Of a DNA stretch of 64,000 nt, positions 1-11,284 are shown one piece after another. How positions within the stretch are numbered: position 1 is the stretch's first letter; each line of letters starts with the position of its first letter. The translations under genes and the position numbers were made by a program. A model generated the notes under the pieces. That model saw only the letters and a list, made by a program, of their open reading frames with translations. It was not told the origin of the DNA and made no database searches. The stretch covers positions 837,852 to 901,851 of the forward strand of contig NC_018081.1 of NCBI RefSeq assembly GCF_000271405.2, in the 5' to 3' direction. This stretch comes from Enterococcus hirae ATCC 9790 (lineage in GTDB: Bacteria; Bacillota; Bacilli; Lactobacillales; Enterococcaceae).

Positions 1-1
1 T

Positions 2-889
2 GTGAAAGAAAGTCAGAGCGATGACTATACACTCTATAAAAATCTAAATGCTTTACCGCTAGCTTTTACAGCACCAGTAGATATTAATCACGTGGAACAA
101 CCATTAACTGACAATCTCACGAGTCAAACCAATTTGATCAATCGGCTGGCTGATTTAAATGAGCGGTATTTTACTTTCTACACACCAACTTTGAAAAGCC
201 AACAAAACGTCACAGTAAACAAGACGTCTACCGGGGTGACTTATTCTGAAACCACGAATAACCAGCCCAAAACGCTCACTTGGGAAGTGCGTGTACCAGC
301 AAACACACAAGCTTATCTCAGTTTGTTCCCTACTAACTATGCCCAATTAGAAAGTTCTACCGCCACGATTACTGTCAACGGTGTGTCACGAAAGACTCAG
401 ATCAGTATTTCTGGACAATATTATGATCTAGGATATTATCCTCAAGACACAACAGTTACTTTCTCTGCTAGTTTTTATGGCACAAAAGAGGTTAGCTTTA
501 TGGAACCTAAAGTTCTTGGACTTGATGTTGTTGCTTATCAAGCAGCAATGAATCAAATCAAAGAAAATGGTGTTGCTATGAAAACGACCGGCCGAACCGC
601 CACTGGTACTGTCAACACATCCGAAGAAAGAATGCTAGTCACAACGATCCCTTATGATGCTGGCTGGTCCGCAAAAATCGATGGAAAGGCAGTCAAAGTC
701 GAAAACTTCAAAGATGCCTTTGTAATGATCAAACTACCTGCAGGCAAACATACCGTCACTTTTAGTTACTTACCTCAAGGTTTTATCATCGGATCGATTT
801 TGTTCGTTCTTTGTATCGGACTTTTTATCCTATATGTGTGGTATCAAAAGAAAGAGCCCAAAGTAAATAAGCGATATAAACATAGTTAA
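2..889 (+). CDS. YfhO-family membrane protein, C-terminal part (cut by window edge)
   Basis: This is the 3' end of a gene that enters from the left edge; 295 residues are visible and the GTG at base 2 is unlikely to be the true start. The visible part is mostly an extracellular beta-rich region ending in a block around residues 215-255 (PYDAGWSAKIDGK, then LPAGKHTVTFSYLP), which is characteristic of the C-terminal region of YfhO-type proteins. A membrane segment follows at about 258-281, then a short basic tail ending KRYKHS. The YfhO family consists of large multi-spanning proteins implicated in glycosylation of cell-envelope polymers; the exact substrate cannot be told from this fragment. 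A terminator follows 9 bases after the stop. The family call is good; function is inferred. Confidence 0.75.
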   Translation: MKESQSDDYTLYKNLNALPLAFTAPVDINHVEQPLTDNLTSQTNLINRLADLNERYFTFYTPTLKSQQNVTVNKTSTGVTYSETTNNQPKTLTWEVRVPANTQAYLSLFPTNYAQLESSTATITVNGVSRKTQISISGQYYDLGYYPQDTTVTFSASFYGTKEVSFMEPKVLGLDVVAYQAAMNQIKENGVAMKTTGRTATGTVNTSEERMLVTTIPYDAGWSAKIDGKAVKVENFKDAFVMIKLPAGKHTVTFSYLPQGFIIGSILFVLCIGLFILYVWYQKKEPKVNKRYKHS

Positions 890-897
890 TGATCCAC

Positions 898-940
898 TCA
901 GCGCCATCATTTCTAAAATTGAAATGATGGCGCTGATTTT
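898..940 (+). terminator. Terminator of the YfhO-like gene
   Basis: A near-perfect 16-bp stem (TCAGCGCCATCATTTC with its complement) and a 7-base loop are followed by TTTT. It begins 9 bases after the stop codon. Confidence 0.85.
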
Positions 941-970
941 TACGTTGATGACTCTTGTAGTTCTGATTAC

Positions 971-1234
971 TTATCTACTACCGTATTCAGTAATTTCATT
1001 ATGTTCTGTTATCTTCCTTACAGGACTTGTGGAGCCTGCAATCCTTGACGTTGATTGCAGACTCGAACTTGATTCACGCCTTTTCTCCAAAAGCTCTCCT
1101 AAGCGTTGAACATCACCCTGTTGATTAGATGAACTGCCATTATTTAAATTCCCACCTCCGGAAAGAGAGGGTGAATTGTCAAGGATCCAATCGCTTATTT
1201 TTATTATTTCAACCTACAAAACATGTTCCGTCAT
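971..1234 (-). pseudogene. Remnant of an unrecognised Ser/Asn-rich protein, internal amber codon
   Basis: On the minus strand an open frame of 80 codons runs from 1213 to a TAA at 971-973 without any start codon. Extending upstream in frame crosses a TAG at 1214-1216 and reaches an ATG at 1232-1234 with a weak GGTAGG before it. The translation is Ser/Asn/Gln-rich, with a stretch reading SLSGGGNLNNGSSSNQQ followed by a basic segment LGELLEKRRES, and ends EYGSR. The composition resembles the tail of the next gene upstream (1376-2706), which also has NG-rich repeats and ends GYDR. It could be a decayed paralogue or the 3' end of a once larger gene. I do not recognise a family. Confidence 0.3.
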
Positions 1235-1251
1235 GGCAAAACCTACCAAAT

Positions 1252-1287
1252 AAAAAAAGACAGAAAGAAACTTTTCTTCTTTCTGTC
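1252..1287 (-). terminator. Terminator downstream of the 201-bp-repeat gene
   Basis: On the minus strand GACAGAAAGAA and TTCTTTCTGTC pair around a short loop and are followed by seven T. A closely similar hairpin occurs again at 55250-55277. Confidence 0.8.
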
Positions 1288-1375
1288 CCAATTATTCTAT
1301 CTCTCATAACCAACATCAATTTCTGATCATTCCTCAACGAAGTTAAAAAGTTAAATGTTCTGGTTTATTGATTAC

Positions 1376-2706
1376 TTATCTGTCGTACCCAACGGCGCCC
1401 TTAGGATTATTTACCCGGCTTACAAGATTTGGAGATGCTGTAGGTCTTTCAGACTGCGAATCTATTTTGACCACCTGTGTGCCACAGTCTCCTAAAATTA
1501 CTCTCAGTTCTTTTTTCTGACCATTACTCAACCTACCGTTATCTACCTTTCCATTCTCCACTTCTCCGTTATTAAACTTGCCATTATTCCCCTCTTCATT
1601 ACTTAATTGTCTAGCGATTCTTTGATATATTGGGTTGTTTTGCAAGTCTCTAATATTATTCACATATGTAGATTTAGACAAAGGAACTCCACCTGTTTTT
1701 TTGGTTTGAGAGGTAAGTTGATTTAAACTGCCTGTTTTTCCTTCTTGTCCTGACTTCTCCTCACTCGGTAATATCAAAGAGGTGTTTTCTGTAAATTCTT
1801 TTTTTGCAGACTCTGCTGTTCTTTCTTGTGCTACTGGATTATTTAACTTTATTTGATTTAATACGTCAACGAATTTTCTTCTATGCTCTCCTTGATCAGA
1901 AGGTTTAGTTTCTGACGATTCCTTTGTTATTGGCACTGGTATTACTGTTGTCTGATGTATGGGCAGGTTCTTTAGGAATATGTTACCCATAGCGTTTTTA
2001 AAAATTTCTTTCTCAGTTGCTGTCATAGCCATAAACGATTTTGAACCAGTTGTTTCTCCCAATATGCTAGTTGGATTTTCCATCTTCGCACTCGATAGTA
2101 CTGATGGATTATTGTTTGCCGAATTTTTTGCTGAGGCTGATGTTACTATTTTTGGCTGTATGGATGGGTTTTGTTGGAATATATTACCCATAGCATTTTT
2201 AAAATTTTCTTTCTCAGCTGCTGTCATAGCCATAAACGATTTTGAACCGGTTGTTTCTCCCAATACGCTAGTTGCATTTCCCATCTTCGCACTCGATAGT
2301 ATGGATGGATTATTGTTTGCCGAATTTTTTGCTGGGTCTGGTGTTACTATTTTTGGCTGTATGGGTAGTTTTTGTTGGAATATATTACCCATAGCGTTTT
2401 TAAATTTTTTTTCTCATCTGCTGTCATAGCCATAAACGATTTTGAACCGGTTGTTTCTCCCAATATGCTAGTTGCATTTCCCATCTTCGCACTCGATAGT
2501 ATTGATGGATTATTGTTTGCCGAATTTTTTGCTGGGTCTGGTGTTACTATTTTTGGCTGTATGGATGCGTTTTGTTGGAATATATTACCCATAGCGTTTT
2601 TAAAATTTTCTTTCTCATCTAGTCTCGTCTCAATAAAGGGTTTTTCCTCATGTACTTCTCCCAGTATGCTGATTAAAGTATTCTGATCTAATTTTTCATT
2701 GCTCAT
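1376..2706 (-). pseudogene. Repeat-containing protein of unknown function, frameshifted
   Basis: I do not recognise this gene. The start at 2704-2706 is chosen because AAAGGAG lies 10 bases upstream and TATAAT (2739-2744) lies before it. The protein would be about 440 residues with no signal peptide or membrane segment. About four 67-residue units carry the core SILGETTGSKSFMAMTA..EKENFKNAMGNIF and then a PKIV..AKNSANNNPS linker. A charged tail follows, including a GNNGKFNNGEVENGKVDNG-type run, and the protein ends GYDR. In the second unit the frame breaks at an A8 run (2405-2412, T8 on the plus strand); one more A restores GAT GAG AAA AAA AAA TTT AAA AAC and joins both halves. It may be a real pseudogene, a length-variable gene, or a base-calling error. 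Confidence 0.55.
1972..2640 (-). repeat. 201-bp imperfect in-frame tandem repeats
   Basis: The string TGTCATAGCC recurs at 2021, 2222 and 2422, and TTGGAA before ATATTACCC at 2174, 2375 and 2575. The period is 201 bp (67 codons) and 200 bp across the unit that carries the one-base loss. The promoter-proximal copy is the most diverged. Tandem in-frame repeats of this kind change number easily by recombination. Confidence 0.85.
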
Positions 2707-2924
2707 ATCATTTATTCTCCTTTCGCTCATTAGGTTCTATTATAAAGAAAAGAATCCTCTCTTTAGCAACAACTTTTTCTTTTTTATATACTTTATGTTA
2801 TTTCGATTGTTATTTTAAATAATAGTTATTTTATATTTCTATAAAATTGATCATTTAGCTACTTAGATGCTAGTAATATCTTTTTACTGTTATTATTTTT
2901 TGGAGAATTAAAACTCATAAAAAA

Positions 2925-2973
2925 ATAAAAAAACGTTCCGTTTAGAGAAATATTTTTTCTCTAAACGAAACGT
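2925..2973 (-). terminator. Terminator of the truA/ecf transcription unit
   Basis: A long stem on the minus strand (ACGTTTCGTTTAGAGAAA with ATTTCTCTAAACGGAACGT) is followed by seven T. It lies 19 bases after the truA stop. Confidence 0.9.
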
Positions 2974-2991
2974 GTGAATAAAAGGTCTTTA

Positions 2992-3738
2992 TTAATCATA
3001 CACCACTTCATACAGATATAACCCTTCTGGATGAGCTGTGGGTCCTGCAGCATTTCGATCTTTTTTCGCAATGATTTCGGGTATACTATCCTCTGAAAGT
3101 CGTCCGTTCCCAATCTTCAGCAACGTACCGACAAGGATCCGAATCATCTTGTACAAGAAACCATTCCCACGAAAAGTAAATAACAACTCATCCCCGGCCT
3201 CATTGACTTCCATCTTTGCTTCATAGATCGTTCTTACTTTGTCCTCGATTGAACTTCCAGAAGCACAAAAAGAAGTGAAATCATGGGTACCTATTAAGTC
3301 AGGCAATGCTCGTTGAATTTTCGATAAATCAAGTGGATAGGGGAAATAACTTGCGTAATGCCGACGAAACGGACTGCGTGGTTTTCCAATATCGACCCGA
3401 AACTGGTAAGTTTTTTCTTTTACTAAATAGCGCGCGTGAAAATCATCTGAAACGATCTCAACGGCTTTAACTGCGATATCTTCTGACGATTGCGTATCTA
3501 ATGCAAAACGCATACGTTCTAAAGGTCGTTCTTCAGGATAATCAAAATGGATCACTTGCCCCATCGCATGGACCCCTGCATCAGTACGGCCAGAACCAAA
3601 GACAGTGATCTCTTTTCCATTGGCCATTTTCTTTAGCGTTTTTTCCATTTCCTCTTGGACAGTACGACCATTTGGTTGCTTCTGAAAACCATTAAAATGG
3701 GTACCATCATAGGCAATAATTGCTTTATAACGTGTCAT
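2992..3738 (-). CDS. truA: tRNA pseudouridine(38-40) synthase TruA
   Basis: TruA converts uridines 38-40 of the tRNA anticodon stem-loop to pseudouridine. The 248-residue protein has the usual length. It begins RYKAIIAYDGTHFNGFQKQ and contains GSGRTDAGVHA near residues 48-58, with the catalytic Asp. The C-terminal half has the family block FLYKMIRILVGTLLKIG. It follows ecfT by 15 bases, in the common Firmicute order alpha operon-ecfA1-ecfA2-ecfT-truA, and a strong terminator ends the unit. Confidence 0.95.
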   Translation of the reverse strand: MTRYKAIIAYDGTHFNGFQKQPNGRTVQEEMEKTLKKMANGKEITVFGSGRTDAGVHAMGQVIHFDYPEERPLERMRFALDTQSSEDIAVKAVEIVSDDFHARYLVKEKTYQFRVDIGKPRSPFRRHYASYFPYPLDLSKIQRALPDLIGTHDFTSFCASGSSIEDKVRTIYEAKMEVNEAGDELLFTFRGNGFLYKMIRILVGTLLKIGNGRLSEDSIPEIIAKKDRNAAGPTAHPEGLYLYEVVYD

Positions 3739-3753
3739 ACTTTCACCTACTCA

Positions 3754-4551
3754 TCAACTTCTTAAAAAGACTAATGCAATGGTCATCAAGACAAAAACAA
3801 CAAGGACCATCGTATCTCGTTGATGCCAATGCAGTATGCGGTACTTTGTTCTTCCTTCACCACCTTGGTATCCTCTTGCTTCCATGGCAGTCGCTAAATC
3901 TTCTGCCCGGTTAAAACTGCTAACAAACAAAGGAATCAGTAAAGGAATAACTGCTTTCATTTTTTGGACTAGACTTCCTTCACCAAAATCAACCCCACGG
4001 GCTCGTTGTGCATTCATGATTTTCTCTGTTTCATCCATCAACGTTGGTACGAATCGTAGAGCAATCGAAAGCATCAACGAAATTTCATGCACCGGAAAGC
4101 GAACTGCTTTTAATGGGCGAAGTAAATACTCAATCGCATCAGATAATTCCAAAGGTGGAGTCGTTAATGTTAATAAGGTAGACATAAAAATGATTAGTAC
4201 AAATCGGCAAAAAATAAACAGCCCATTCATTACACCGAACTCCGTAATATTGAAGATTCCCCAACTCCAGTAGGTAGCACCACCGCTAGTAAATAATACT
4301 TGGAGTGCCACTGTAAATAAAATCAACCAGATCAAAGGACGGATGCCTCGGATGAAAAATTTGAAATCTACCTTTGAGAGAAAGACAGCAAGTAAAGTGA
4401 AAACAGCTAATAACGCATAAGTCTGCCAATTATTTGCCAAAAAAATAATTCCAATAAAGTAGAAACTTGCTAATAACTTTGCTCGAGGGTCTAATCGATG
4501 GATCAAGGAATCTCCAGGCATGTATCGACCAAAAATTAATTTATTCATCAT
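3754..4551 (-). CDS. ecfT: ECF transporter transmembrane component EcfT
   Basis: EcfT couples the two ATPases EcfA1/EcfA2 to exchangeable substrate-binding S components for vitamin and metal uptake. The 265-residue protein begins [24 protein letters not shown], has about six hydrophobic segments, and carries the two coupling Ala-Arg-Gly motifs [11 protein letters not shown] (about residue 184) and [11 protein letters not shown] (about 225). Its start overlaps the 3' end of ecfA2 by 11 bases, which indicates coupled translation. No S component is encoded next to it, so this is a shared group-II type module. Confidence 0.95.
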   Translation of the reverse strand: MMNKLIFGRYMPGDSLIHRLDPRAKLLASFYFIGIIFLANNWQTYALLAVFTLLAVFLSKVDFKFFIRGIRPLIWLILFTVALQVLFTSGGATYWSWGIFNITEFGVMNGLFIFCRFVLIIFMSTLLTLTTPPLELSDAIEYLLRPLKAVRFPVHEISLMLSIALRFVPTLMDETEKIMNAQRARGVDFGEGSLVQKMKAVIPLLIPLFVSSFNRAEDLATAMEARGYQGGEGRTKYRILHWHQRDTMVLVVFVLMTIALVFLRS

Positions 4552-5416
4552 AAGGTTGTCCCCCTACTAATGCTACGAGCTGATCTGCTAATTCATCTGC
4601 AGTGATTGGAAGTTCGGAAAAAAGCGCTGTTCGACTATTCAGCTTTTCCGCAAATTCTGTCGCAGTCGGAACACCTAATTGCTTTTCTTTGAGCCAAGAT
4701 AGATTTTGAAAAACTGCATGAGGTTGACCGCTATTTACAATCCTACCTTTTTCTAAGACATAAACATAATCAGCGTAATTTGCCACATCATCCATTAAAT
4801 GAGTGACCAATACGATCGTGATTTTTTGTTCTTTGTGCAGTCGCCAGAACATATCCATCATTTCTTTTCGACCTTGAGGATCAAGTCCAGCCGTTGGTTC
4901 GTCTAATACTAGTACTTCCGGCTTCATAGCAAGTACACCTGCAATCGCTACTCGACGCATTTGTCCTCCTGATAATTCAAAAGGAGAACGCTCTAAGTAA
5001 GTTTCATCTAAACCAACTTGTTCTAATGTTTCTTTAGCTAAATCTCGTGCATCTTCCTCACTGACACCAAAGTTCTTTGGTCCAAAAGCAATGTCTTTTG
5101 CTACCGTTTCTTCAAATAATTGGGCTTCAGGAAACTGAAAAACAATACCTACTTTTTTACGAATGGGTTTTAAGTTTTTATTATTCGTATCGGGCTTGAT
5201 TTGTCGATCGCCAATATGTACGATCCCACTGGTAGGTTTAATCAACGCATTCAAATGTTGCAGTAAGGTTGATTTCCCACTTCCAGTATGCCCGACTAAG
5301 GCTGTGTAGCTATTTTCTTTAATCATTAAATCAATATCAAATAATGCACGTTGTTCGAATGGTGTGTTTGGTTGATAGGTGAAATCTACTTTTTCAAAAC
5401 GGATGTCCATAACCAT
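4541..5416 (-). CDS. ecfA2: ECF transporter ATPase EcfA2
   Basis: One of the two cytoplasmic ATPases of the ECF module. Visible motifs are Walker [10 protein letters not shown] (about residues 42-50), a Q-loop [11 protein letters not shown], the signature [13 protein letters not shown], Walker [14 protein letters not shown] and a switch His in [14 protein letters not shown]. The 291-residue length is normal. Two in-frame ATG codons (5416 and 5410) are possible starts behind a weak AAGGATGG. It overlaps both neighbours (ecfA1 by 31 bases, ecfT by 11). Confidence 0.93.
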   Translation of the reverse strand: MVMDIRFEKVDFTYQPNTPFEQRALFDIDLMIKENSYTALVGHTGSGKSTLLQHLNALIKPTSGIVHIGDRQIKPDTNNKNLKPIRKKVGIVFQFPEAQLFEETVAKDIAFGPKNFGVSEEDARDLAKETLEQVGLDETYLERSPFELSGGQMRRVAIAGVLAMKPEVLVLDEPTAGLDPQGRKEMMDMFWRLHKEQKITIVLVTHLMDDVANYADYVYVLEKGRIVNSGQPHAVFQNLSWLKEKQLGVPTATEFAEKLNSRTALFSELPITADELADQLVALVGGQPYDE

Positions 5417-6225
5417 TCCACCATCCTTTCTTCTGTCATATATTCACTAGGAACATCAATTCCTCGTTGCTTCAAGGCGCTTTTCAATTTTTCAGGAAAA
5501 GGAAGATCTAACCCTAAATTGATCAATTCTGGACCAGCAGAAAAGATTTGTTCTGGTGTGCCTTCATTGACTAATTCTCCTTGTTTCATCACTAATATCC
5601 GATTGGCATTTGCTGCCTCATCGATATCATGAGTGATAGATATGACGGTCAAATTACTTTCATCTTTGATTTTTTTAATCGTGGAAATCACTTCTTCACG
5701 ACCTTCTGGATCAAGCATACTAGTAGCTTCATCTAAGATAATAATATCTGGACGTAGAGCTACGACTCCAGCAATGGCTACTCGTTGTTTTTGTCCACCA
5801 GAAAGTCTTGCTGGTTCACGTTTGGCAAAATCGATCATACGTACCTTTTCTAGCGCATCTTGTACACGGATCACCATTTCTTCTCTAGGTATACCTTGGT
5901 TCTCAAGACCAAAAGCAACATCATCTTCAACAGTAGATCCAACAAATTGGTTGTCTGGATTTTGGAAAACCATTCCAACCATTTGACGGATCGACCAGAT
6001 ATTTTCTTCATTAAGTGTTTGATTGCCAACTTTCACAATACCAGACTCTGGTAGAAGCAACCCATTGATTGTTTTTGCAAGTGTTGATTTCCCTGATCCA
6101 TTATGTCCGATGATTGCGATCCACTCACCTTGCTTGATGGTAAATGAAATGTCTTTTAATGCTGGACGAGGGTCATCAGGTTGATATTTGTAATTAATCT
6201 TTCCTAATTCAATTATTGGCTCCAT
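5386..6225 (-). CDS. ecfA1: ECF transporter ATPase EcfA1
   Basis: First gene of the ecf unit and partner of EcfA2. It has Walker [10 protein letters not shown] (about residues 40-48), [21 protein letters not shown], the signature [13 protein letters not shown] and Walker [17 protein letters not shown]. The ATG at 6225 is preceded by GAGAAGGAG. A 272-base structured gap separates it from rplQ; a possible promoter (TTGAAA, 17 bases, TAGTGT) is weak. Confidence 0.94.
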   Translation of the reverse strand: MEPIIELGKINYKYQPDDPRPALKDISFTIKQGEWIAIIGHNGSGKSTLAKTINGLLLPESGIVKVGNQTLNEENIWSIRQMVGMVFQNPDNQFVGSTVEDDVAFGLENQGIPREEMVIRVQDALEKVRMIDFAKREPARLSGGQKQRVAIAGVVALRPDIIILDEATSMLDPEGREEVISTIKKIKDESNLTVISITHDIDEAANANRILVMKQGELVNEGTPEQIFSAGPELINLGLDLPFPEKLKSALKQRGIDVPSEYMTEERMVEWLWTSVLKK

Positions 6226-6302
6226 AATTACTCCTTCTCCATCCTAAGTTCCTACTAACACTATCAAAAAACACCTGATTTTTCAATTGTTTCCGTTTTA
6301 AT

Positions 6303-6370
6303 TAAAGTGTTTTTTTACACCTTCAATTAGATGTCTTGACAGGTAATTGAAGGTACAAAAAAACACTTTA
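6303..6370. repeat. Large inverted repeat, 27-bp arms
   Basis: Arms at 6303-6329 and 6344-6370 match at 25 of 27 positions around a 14-base loop (6330-6343). Each arm includes a T7 or A7 run between AAAGTG and ACCTTCAATTA. No T run follows the right arm on either strand, so it is not a plain intrinsic terminator. It lies between the end of the alpha operon and ecfA1 and could be a tiny mobile palindrome or an RNA structure. Confidence 0.7.
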
Positions 6371-6382
6371 TGATGAGTGCAT

Positions 6383-6410
6383 ACTCCCCAAACCGATAGA
6401 TTTGGGGAGT
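6383..6410 (-). terminator. Hairpin after rplQ, possible alpha-operon terminator
   Basis: ACTCCCCAAA and TTTGGGGAGT form a perfect 10-bp stem around an 8-base loop. On the minus strand a T7 run lies about 20 bases downstream, after a short CACT/AGTG stem, so termination may be spread over both hairpins. The 6226-6497 gap holds no gene. Confidence 0.5.
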
Positions 6411-6497
6411 AGCGCTGAGCTAGACTCGGAAGAGTTAACTTCCAACATCATAACACTCTAAAAGAATCATCTATAAAGTGATGTTATTAGTGTGATT

Positions 6498-6878
6498 TTA
6501 GACAAGTTCTAAGACAACCATTGGTGCACCATCACCGCGTCTTGGTTCTGTCTTCAAGATACGAGTGTAGCCACCTTGACGTTCAGCATAACGAGGTGCA
6601 ATATCATTAAATAGTTTTTGTAAAGCTGATTCAATGACGATGTCCTCATTTTCTTCACGTACGCTAGCAACTTCATTACGTACAAAAGCCGCAGCTTGAC
6701 GACGTGCATGTAAGTCTCCACGTTTGCCTAAAGTGATCATTTTTTCTGTAGTTGAGCGAACTTCTTTCGCACGAGCTTCAGTAGTCACAATACGTTCGTT
6801 AATTAATAAGTCAGTTGTTAAATCACGCAACATCGCTTTACGTTGGCTAGATGTGCGTCCTAGTTTACGATAACTCAC
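6498..6878 (-). CDS. rplQ: 50S ribosomal protein L17
   Basis: L17 binds the large subunit near the exit region and is the last gene of the alpha operon. The 126-residue protein begins [19 protein letters not shown] and contains the conserved [16 protein letters not shown]; it ends [20 protein letters not shown] site precedes the ATG, 27 bases after rpoA. The gap that follows contains the hairpins expected for an operon end. Confidence 0.97.
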   Translation of the reverse strand: MSYRKLGRTSSQRKAMLRDLTTDLLINERIVTTEARAKEVRSTTEKMITLGKRGDLHARRQAAAFVRNEVASVREENEDIVIESALQKLFNDIAPRYAERQGGYTRILKTEPRRGDGAPMVVLELV

Positions 6879-6905
6879 GTTGGTTTCCCTCCTTCGTAAA
6901 AGGTT

Positions 6906-7844
6906 TTAATCTTCCTTACGTAAACCTAAACCTAAGTCGTGTAATTTAGCTTTCACTTCTTCTAATGATTTACGTCCTAAGTTACGGACTTTGATCATTT
7001 CTGGCTCAGATTTATTTGTAAGTTCTTGTACAGTATTGATTCCTGCACGTTTCAAACAATTATAAGAGCGAACAGACAAGTCTAATTCTTCAATTGTCAT
7101 TTCTAACATTTTTTCTTTTTGTGTTTCTTCTTTTTCGACCATGATTTCAGCATTTTTAGCTTCATCAGTTAGGTTTACAAAGATGTCTAAATGTTCTGTC
7201 ATGATTTTTGCAGATAAACTCATTGCTTCCAACGGTTCGATTGAACCATCTGTCCAAATCTCCATCGTCAATTTATCAAAATCTTCACGGTGTCCAACAC
7301 GAGTGTTTTCTACTTGGTAGTTCACACGACGAACTGGCGTGTAGATTGAATCGACTGGAAGTACACCAATTGGCATATCTTCTTTTTTGTTTTCATCTGC
7401 TTGAACATAACCACGTCCTGGCTTCACTGTTAAGCGAGCGTGGAACGTAGCTCCTTCAGAGACGCTACAGATGTACATATCTTTGTTAAGAATTTCTACC
7501 TCACTATCAACGATAATATCGCCAGCAGTTACTGTAGCAGGTCCGGTAATATCGATTTCAAGGGTTTTTTCTTCTTGACCATACATTTTAAGTGCTAAGC
7601 CTTTAATGTTCAAGATGATTTGAGTGACGTCTTCTCTTACCCCTTTAATGGTAGAGAATTCATGCAGTACACCATCGATTTGAATATTAGTGATGGCAGC
7701 ACCTGGCAAAGAAGATAATAAAATACGACGTAGGGAATTCCCTAAAGTAGTCCCATATCCTCTTTCAAGAGGTTCAACGATGAACTTGCCATAATCTTTT
7801 TCTTCATCAATTTTTGCGATTCTTGGTTTTTCGAACTCAATCAT
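6906..7844 (-). CDS. rpoA: RNA polymerase subunit alpha
   Basis: Alpha nucleates RNA polymerase assembly and contacts promoter DNA and activators. The start is placed at 7844 ([13 protein letters not shown]) because AAAGGGG lies just upstream; it gives the usual 312 residues and removes a 14-residue extension. The N-terminal domain shows [19 protein letters not shown]. The C-terminal domain shows [17 protein letters not shown] and [13 protein letters not shown], the helix-hairpin-helix DNA contact region. Confidence 0.97.
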   Translation of the reverse strand: MIEFEKPRIAKIDEEKDYGKFIVEPLERGYGTTLGNSLRRILLSSLPGAAITNIQIDGVLHEFSTIKGVREDVTQIILNIKGLALKMYGQEEKTLEIDITGPATVTAGDIIVDSEVEILNKDMYICSVSEGATFHARLTVKPGRGYVQADENKKEDMPIGVLPVDSIYTPVRRVNYQVENTRVGHREDFDKLTMEIWTDGSIEPLEAMSLSAKIMTEHLDIFVNLTDEAKNAEIMVEKEETQKEKMLEMTIEELDLSVRSYNCLKRAGINTVQELTNKSEPEMIKVRNLGRKSLEEVKAKLHDLGLGLRKED

Positions 7845-7923
7845 TCTTATCTTTACCCCTTTCAAAACGAAAAGTGTCTTGTTCAATGACGTTACTAATA
7901 GAACTCAAAATGAGCGGCACTCA

Positions 7924-8313
7924 TTAAACACGACGGCGTTTTGGAGGGCGGGCACCATTATGAGGAACTGGAGTCACGTCACGAATTGCAGTCACTTCTA
8001 AACCTGTAGCTTGTAATGAACGAATTGCTGCTTCACGTCCAGAACCAGGTCCTTTAACTGTTACTTCAACAGTTTTTAATCCGTGTTCCATTGCTGCTTT
8101 TGTAGCTGTTTCTGCTGCCATTTGAGCGGCAAAAGGAGTTGATTTTTTGCTTCCTTTGAAGCCTAATGAACCAGCTGATGACCACGCTAATGCATTCCCG
8201 TGAGTATCAGTGATCATGATGATAGTGTTGTTGAATGTAGAATGGATATGTGCAATACCTGCTTCTATATTCTTTTTCACACGGCGTTTACGATTCACTT
8301 TTTTTGCTGCCAT
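7924..8313 (-). CDS. rpsK: 30S ribosomal protein S11
   Basis: S11 forms part of the 30S platform around the mRNA exit. The 129-residue protein has [17 protein letters not shown] and the C-terminal [10 protein letters not shown] that marks the family. It follows rpsM by 20 bases with GAAGGAGG before its ATG, in the standard alpha operon order. Confidence 0.97.
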   Translation of the reverse strand: MAAKKVNRKRRVKKNIEAGIAHIHSTFNNTIIMITDTHGNALAWSSAGSLGFKGSKKSTPFAAQMAAETATKAAMEHGLKTVEVTVKGPGSGREAAIRSLQATGLEVTAIRDVTPVPHNGARPPKRRRV

Positions 8314-8333
8314 GAAGTTCTAACCTCCTTCAC

Positions 8334-8705
8334 TTAAGAATTATTTTTCTTGCCAGCGATAGCGCGAGCTGGACCTTTACGAGTACGTGCATTGTTTTTC
8401 GTGTTTTGTCCACGAACAGGCAATCCACGACGATGACGGATTCCACGGTATGAACCGATTTCCATCAAACGTTTGATGTTTAAGTTCACTTCACGACGAA
8501 GGTCACCTTCAACTTTTAATTTATCTACTTCTGCACGGATAGCATCTGTTTGTTCATTCGTTAATTCACGAACACGAACATCTTCAGATACACCAGCATC
8601 AGCTAAGATTTTTTTAGCAGTAGTGTTACCAATACCATAGATATAAGTAAGAGAAACTACTACACGTTTATCACGAGGAATATCTACTCCTGCAATACGA
8701 GCCAT
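8334..8705 (-). CDS. rpsM: 30S ribosomal protein S13
   Basis: S13 sits in the 30S head and makes bridges to the 50S subunit and contacts to P-site tRNA. The 123-residue protein begins [25 protein letters not shown], with the helix-two-turns-helix fold, and ends with the basic tail [17 protein letters not shown]. It lies 17 bases after rpmJ. Confidence 0.97.
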   Translation of the reverse strand: MARIAGVDIPRDKRVVVSLTYIYGIGNTTAKKILADAGVSEDVRVRELTNEQTDAIRAEVDKLKVEGDLRREVNLNIKRLMEIGSYRGIRHRRGLPVRGQNTKNNARTRKGPARAIAGKKNNS

Positions 8706-8722
8706 ATTTATTGCACCTCCAA

Positions 8723-8839
8723 TTATCCTTGACGTTGTTTATGTTTTGGATTTGCTGGGCAAATCACCATAACGCGTCCTTTACGACGAATTACTTTACA
8801 ATGTTCGCACATTGGTTTTACTGATGGTCTTACTTTCAT
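8723..8839 (-). CDS. rpmJ: 50S ribosomal protein L36
   Basis: A 38-residue protein ([20 protein letters not shown] at its start). It keeps the zinc ligands Cys11, Cys14 and Cys27 and the His at about 33, so it is the zinc-binding form. AGGAGG precedes the ATG at 8839, and it lies between infA and rpsM as in other Firmicutes. Confidence 0.97.
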   Translation of the reverse strand: MKVRPSVKPMCEHCKVIRRKGRVMVICPANPKHKQRQG

Positions 8840-8871
8840 GATAATACCTCCTGTAGTTTTACGGAGTACAA

Positions 8872-9090
8872 TTATTTAAAGCGATAAGTAATACGGCCAC
8901 GGTTTAAATCATACGGAGACAATTCAACCGTCACTTTGTCACCAGGTAAGATACGGATGTAATGCATACGGATTTTACCTGAAACAGTAGCAAGAACTTG
9001 GTGTCCGTTTTCTAGTTCAACTTTAAACATTGCATTCGGCAAAGTTTCGACGACTGTACCTTCGACTTCAATCATATCTTCTTTTGCCAC
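8872..9090 (-). CDS. infA: Translation initiation factor IF-1
   Basis: IF-1 occupies the A site during initiation. A GTG start at 9090 behind AAGGAGG gives the normal 72 residues ([18 protein letters not shown] onward, ending GRITYRFK); the longer frame to 9171 is rejected. The fold is a single S1-type OB domain. It is the first gene after the internal alpha-operon promoter at 9214-9242. Confidence 0.96.
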   Translation of the reverse strand: MAKEDMIEVEGTVVETLPNAMFKVELENGHQVLATVSGKIRMHYIRILPGDKVTVELSPYDLNRGRITYRFK

Positions 9091-9180
9091 GCACAGTACC
9101 TCCTTGTACTTGTTTCGCATTTTCACACGATAAAATGGCGGAAACTGCAGTTCCCACCTCAAAATTCTCAAAATGGATCA

Positions 9181-9199
9181 TCTAGAGGATTTCTCTAGA
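9181..9199 (-). promoter_or_regulatory. Hairpin in the infA leader
   Basis: TCTAGAG and CTCTAGA form a perfect 7-bp stem around five bases, about 15 bases after the predicted transcription start. It may protect the alpha-operon mRNA or bind a ribosomal protein; the sequence alone does not decide this. Confidence 0.5.
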
Positions 9200-9213
9200 A
9201 GTCGGACTGACAT

Positions 9214-9242
9214 ATTCTATCATAATTTATTGAACTTGACAA
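9214..9242 (-). promoter_or_regulatory. Promoter of the infA-rpmJ-rpsM-rpsK-rpoA-rplQ unit
   Basis: Minus-strand -35 TTGTCA (9237-9242), 17-base spacer and -10 TAGAAT (9214-9219) lie in the 191-base gap between adk and infA. This would let the alpha operon be transcribed independently of the upstream spc promoter. Confidence 0.75.
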
Positions 9243-9281
9243 GAGTAACTGCTTAATGCAAGTCGGCTACGGGCAATCGTG

Positions 9282-11283
<2,002 letters not shown>

Positions 11284-11284
<1 letters not shown>

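Noticed and set aside
924..1109. A plus-strand open frame of 61 codons after the YfhO-like gene
   Set aside because: It begins inside the terminator hairpin, has no ribosome binding site, and the opposite strand reads more like protein.
1959..2686. Long plus-strand frames opposite the repeat gene
   Set aside because: They are antisense shadows of the 201-bp repeats; they have no ribosome binding site and the minus-strand frame carries promoter, ribosome binding site and terminator.
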